From: Chara braunii
Taxonomy: Eukaryota; Streptophyta; Charophyceae; Charales; Characeae
Assembly (NCBI GenBank): GCA_003427395.1
Contig: BFEA01000725.1
Span: forward strand, 250,818-271,515
Length of the DNA: 20,698 nucleotides
Reading direction: 5' to 3'
Part shown: positions 17,921 through 20,698 of the stretch, one piece after another
Layout of the letters: every line of letters begins with the position of its first letter
How positions within the stretch are numbered: the first letter of the stretch is position 1
Translations under genes and position numbers: made by a program
The notes under the pieces: model-generated
Told to the model about the DNA's origin: nothing
Databases searched by the model: none
What the model saw: the letters and a program-made list of their open reading frames with translations, nothing else

Positions 17921-18413
17921 CCTCCAACTCACCGGATCCCATACGATATACACAACCTTTTGTAGGAACAACGCCTTCTACCGACTCGGTCGTGTATTTG
18001 ACTGATCGCATAGGGACTCCACGCGGTTCGGCCAGAACTTTCGAAAATCGGTTGAGTAAGCTTTGGATGTTTGCTGGGATTTCCGGGGGTGGGGGATCAG
18101 AAAAAGGATCACCTAAATCGGGTCGCAAATTAGTAGTGAAGGCAACCGAATCCAAAGTAGAACCATTTGGACTAGAAGTAGGCAGAGAAGTAGAAATACT
18201 AGAAGTAGGCACATTAGGCGAAGTAGGATTTGTACTAGCCGCAAAAGTAGAAGGCACATGAGTAGGATGAACAAAAGCAACATACAATTGTTCTTCCACC
18301 CTATGCTTGCACCACTTCTTGCAGAACTGCATTGCATTAAGATAAGTTACTTGGGATTCACTCTTCTTATCTAGTAATACTACGTGTTCATTTCCCAAAG
18401 CGTCATGCACCAC
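17921..18413 (-). pseudogene. Ty3 relic: linker between protease and RT
   Basis: This is one open piece in the RT frame. It starts LGNEHVVLLD and continues through a Ser/Thr/Pro-rich stretch (about 18270-18120). It ends with ANIQSLLNRFSKVLAEP and GVPMRSVKYTTE, the usual lead-in to RT in Ty3 elements ('LL..F.DVF.EP.GLPP.R..DH.I'). The low-complexity middle carries repeated TSP/STS words and a matching imperfect repeat in the DNA (AGAAGTAGGCA words near 18173-18215). Confidence 0.75.
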
Positions 18414-18429
18414 AAAGAGATCAACCTTT

Positions 18430-18680
18430 CACTCGGTCAATTTGGATTGAGACCGTAGCCAGCTCAACCCAAGGACTGCATAGTGCGCACACCTGTGACC
18501 GCATGTGTAGATGAGACAACTTCTTTGTTGCCTACTTAGGTCTAGCAAGGGGCCTGGAACTCCACTTGCCTCATTCCCAAGCCGACCTTGCATACCCCGT
18601 GTGGGGACGTGAAGGTAGTAGTTGCGCCACAATCAACCAAGACACGGAGTTAGCGGTGGTTAATGAGAAGCTTGAAGAAG
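18430..18680 (-). pseudogene. Ty3 relic: retropepsin-like protease
   Basis: The minus strand reads LIFFKLLINHR, a stop, LRVLVDCGATTTF, then GVCKVGLGMRQVEF. DCGAT (codons 18634-18620) is the position of the D-S/T-G active site of aspartic proteases, with Cys in place of Ser or Thr, a variant I associate with plant-lineage chromoviruses. The stop before LRVLVD and another after about 15 codons show decay. The intact protein would cleave the Gag-Pol polyprotein. Confidence 0.7.
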
Positions 18681-18935
18681 ATTAGTTTCACTGCTCCTTG
18701 AGCACATTGCTGTTTCATCTCAGCCAAATTCTCAAGGTGGTTGTGAAAGTTAACCTTCTCGGACTCCTCCCAAGGCTCATCATAGAATACATGATATGCG
18801 TCAGCCTTGGAATTAGCAGATGATTGGGCTTTAAGAGAGGACTGCTGATCTGCGTCAGGTTCAGTCTCCCTTGCTGTAGAAGGTGTTGATGCCAACTCTA
18901 CGCCCGATTCGGGTTTCCCTGCAGCCTATAACAAC
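18650..18935 (-). pseudogene. Ty3 relic: region between gag zinc knuckle and protease
   Basis: This open piece (18895-18650) is rich in Ser, Ala, Glu and Gln (ESEKVNFHNHLENLAEMKQQ) and runs into the protease lead LIFFKLLINHR. No known domain. It links gag and pol in the same strand and order. Confidence 0.55.
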
Positions 18936-19388
18936 TTATGGTCGAGGTTTCAGGCAATGCAGACAAACTCCCTTCTTGATCCTAGCCTTCCATTCACTTT
19001 CACTGATCCGGAGGTCCAACCAAGGTTTGGTTGCAGCATCCTCCGGCTTGGCTGGGATTTTGGCTCCTTTAGGGAGTGAGACATAGTTCTTCCTTGAGTT
19101 TTGGTTTGGTCCTTTCACATTGGCAGACTTTCTAAAGGCATTAAGTTTCTCTTGATCATTATTAATATCGGATTTATGGGCTGAAGATGAACAGGCTGTA
19201 TCAGAGTTTTGCTCTTGATCGTCATTAAGAGTGGGGTCATCTGCATAGGCCTCCTCATCAGCCTCCAGCAGGTCATGAACAACAAAGCGATTGCTGCCTC
19301 TAAACCGCTTGCCGCCTGCTGTGGAAACGAGGTCTTGTGCCTCAAGGCTGAACATCCTGCATGAGGGAAAGCCAGTTCGTGTATTCAA
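18936..19388 (-). pseudogene. Ty3 relic: gag C-terminal part with truncated zinc knuckle
   Basis: The open piece has an acidic middle (HDLLEADEEAYADDP), a basic stretch (RKNYVSLPKGAKIPAKPEDA) and ends KKGVCLHCLKPRP, which is the start of a CX2CX4HX4C nucleic-acid-binding knuckle. The His needed next is found only in a shifted frame (DHKLL), so a frameshift of about one base lies near 18940. In an intact gag this knuckle binds the element RNA. Confidence 0.7.
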
Positions 19389-19629
19389 TGAGATCTCTAC
19401 CTAGGCGATGTGTGTAAGTATTGGGAACCGCACCTTTCACAACATTCATGCATGACTGTGCAGTCATTTCCAACATGGTAGTAGCAACAAGTCTGCTTAC
19501 ATACAATTGCAGGTTGTGCATGGTGCCTGACCACTTGCAATGCTTGAGATTGTCAAGCTTGTTCCTTACTCTAGCAGTAGCATGTGGATCTTTATATTGT
19601 TTAATCAAGATTTCTTCCAGTGTGGCCAC
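19342..19629 (-). pseudogene. Ty3 relic: gag core (retrotrans_gag-like)
   Basis: This open piece reads ILIKQYKDPHATARVRNKLD, KWSGTMHNLQLYVSRLV, then LEMTAQSCMNVVKGAVPN and RLGRDLIEYTNWLSLMQDV. The pattern 'L...F...A..R.R..L..LKQ....V..Y...F......' of Ty3 gag capsid proteins is recognisable. It overlaps the next piece by a frameshift near 19380. The capsid protein would package the element RNA. Confidence 0.7.
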
Positions 19630-20438
19630 TGGTGTGGCCTTGAGCCACTGCGGCAGACTTGCATAACTTGCATTTCTAAGAAGCCCCGTACGGCGGGTTG
19701 GACGTTTGTCCCCAAGATCAAGGACTAGCTCATCAATTGAGTTCCCCGTACCCCGAAGTAGGCTCTCATGGAGCTGATCCAGGACTCCAGTCTTCCTTGA
19801 CGTCGTACTTAAGACGGTATTTGTACCACATTTCTCTCCACGTAGGGACTGCTATAACCGGTACCAGTATATGTTGTGTCTGAACTCGAGGCTGCAACAA
19901 TTGCAAAAATCGCTGCGTTGTCACTTGTTGCAGCGACCGTGGGGTCTGCACCTTCTGCAGGTCCTTATTGAACCATACTTAAAGAAGAAGTAGAGGCACA
20001 GAGAGGAGCAAAGACTGACTCGTTAGCAACATTGGAGGCAGGAGGTAGAGGAAAAAAATTAAAATCTCGGTCTGATGCAGATTTGCCATTTGCCACATTT
20101 GATCACTGTGTTGCTTGGCCATATCTGCAATTTGCGTCAGTAGTTGACTTACCTAGCCAAACAATTTGGATATTTGACCAGGCATTTCACTTAGCAGGTG
20201 ACAGTCTATGAGAGCACTCACATACTTGACCAGATCTTTCTTGACCTTAGTGTCAGCCAAGGAGGGGGCTGTTATAAATCAGCCCCATGGTCCGCAACAA
20301 CGGTTTTCCGATTTCCTCCTCTGCCTTCTCTTCCCTTGCCAGTGCCTTGTCGTAGAGGACTTGGAACAATGGTTTGTCCTCATTGTTGGCTGCATCCACT
20401 TGGGCCTTCAAGGCTATAAAGGCCTTTACCGTAGCCAT
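19630..20438 (-). pseudogene. Ty3 relic: gag N-terminal part, heavily broken
   Basis: A likely gag start is the ATG at 20438 (MATVKAFIALKAQVDAANNE), followed by a charged stretch (LAREEKAEEEIGKPLLR) that could be a coiled coil; the frame closes at 20253. Between 20250 and 19950 stops break every frame. Another piece at 19951-19766 (QQVTTQRFLQLLQ, WREMWYKYRLKYDVKEDW) belongs to gag by position. The frame open upstream of 20438 runs into the LINE tail and is not part of gag. Confidence 0.6.
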
Positions 20439-20500
20439 GCTAGAACTACCGAGGGTCTCAGGCATTACGGAAAAAGACTCAGCAAGTCTGACATCTCCAC

Positions 20501-20698
20501 ATATCATTGTACAGGGATGTTGGACCCGATTTCCAGCTGATATCATATCATTCTATAGGGACGCTGGACCCGATTTCCAGCAGGTGCAGCTCCCCACCAA
20601 TAGATGGAGCCTTCAACGCTGGGCCCCACTTAATGGGGCTGCTCTTATCACCTCGTTAAGTGGGTTTCCCACATACGAAGCTGAAAAAAAAAAAAAAA
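20501..20698 (+). mobile_element. LINE C: short 3' tail copy with duplicated hairpin 1
   Basis: This tail matches those of LINE A and LINE B: hairpin 1, GCTGGA/TCCAGC (20563-20568 with 20576-20581); hairpin 2, GCTCC/GGAGC (20589-20593 with 20606-20610); hairpin 3, CCCACTTAA/TTAAGTGGG (20625-20633 with 20656-20664); and poly(A) from 20684 to the window end. A 44-bp unit is tandemly doubled (20501-20544 and from 20545), giving an extra hairpin 1 (GTTGGA 20519-20524 with TCCAGC 20532-20537). No ORF2 part is present, so it is either an extreme 5' truncation or a SINE that shares the LINE tail. Confidence 0.78.

Larger units (their letters stand above)
7301..20450 (-). mobile_element. Ty3/gypsy chromovirus-type LTR retrotransposon relic, nested with later insertions
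   Basis: Minus-strand pieces lie in the canonical order gag, protease, RT, RNase H, integrase, chromodomain-like tail from about 20438 down to 7330. The integrase-after-RNase H order and the chromodomain-like end place it with Ty3/gypsy chromoviruses. The pieces are separated by a 6,483-bp insert in RNase H (9129-15611) and by a low-complexity block in RT (15869 to about 17443). LINE A adjoins its 3' end near 7300 and a LINE tail lies at its 5' leader (20501-20698). Frameshifts and stops occur in every domain. Neither LTR can be identified inside the window. Confidence 0.88.

Overview
This is repeat-dominated nuclear DNA from a large eukaryotic genome. I see no intact host gene, no rRNA or tRNA gene, and no CRISPR array or prokaryotic operon. 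The reverse transcriptase, RNase H and integrase relics belong to a Ty3/gypsy chromovirus whose wording (protease active site DCGAT, DHETLKW in RNase H, a chromodomain-like tail) recalls plant-lineage elements. My best guess is a plant or streptophyte green alga such as Chara; this is inference from protein style and low confidence.

Left part (1-4090). Positions 1-2657 hold a satellite array of about eight units of roughly 300-327 bp. Each unit is a dimer of two diverged half-units and carries a poly-G/poly-C tract. One unit is split by an AT-rich insert of about 365 bp. A TA microsatellite follows (2744-2821). A mixed region (2822-4090) then holds a possible retroelement primer-binding site and a small candidate two-exon gene.

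Nested retroelements (4091-20698). The main object is one old Ty3/gypsy element on the minus strand. Its parts lie in the expected order from right to left: gag (about 20438-18936), protease (18680-18430), RT (17920-17440), RT connection and first part of RNase H (15878-15612), rest of RNase H (9124-8860), integrase (8640-7640) and chromodomain-like tail (7640-7330). It is broken in three places. (1) A 6,483-bp element, 9129-15611, sits inside RNase H. It is flanked by a 4-bp direct repeat ACGC, begins TGTC and ends GACA; taking it out restores the reading frame. (2) A low-complexity block, 15869-about 17443, sits inside RT and replaces about 60 codons. It contains a GC-rich palindromic piece and a purine-only GGA/GAA array. 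(3) At the 3' end a minus-strand LINE (LINE A) adjoins the element, and it was itself entered by a plus-strand LINE (LINE B, 4813-7222) with a visible target-site duplication. A third LINE tail lies at 20501-20698. All LINE tails share a set of 3' hairpins.

The most unusual object is the 6.5-kb insert. It has no recognisable protein and no LTR pair, but it is full of potential RNA hairpins. These include an array of six hairpins with an almost constant loop core and changing but complementary stems (12547-13213), an array of four two-part hairpins with compensatory stem changes (13510-13881), and a cluster built on GATTC/GAATC words (10268-10500). It is my candidate for a previously undescribed element. 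Every coding relic in the window is broken by stops or frameshifts, so nothing here is likely to make a working retroelement protein.
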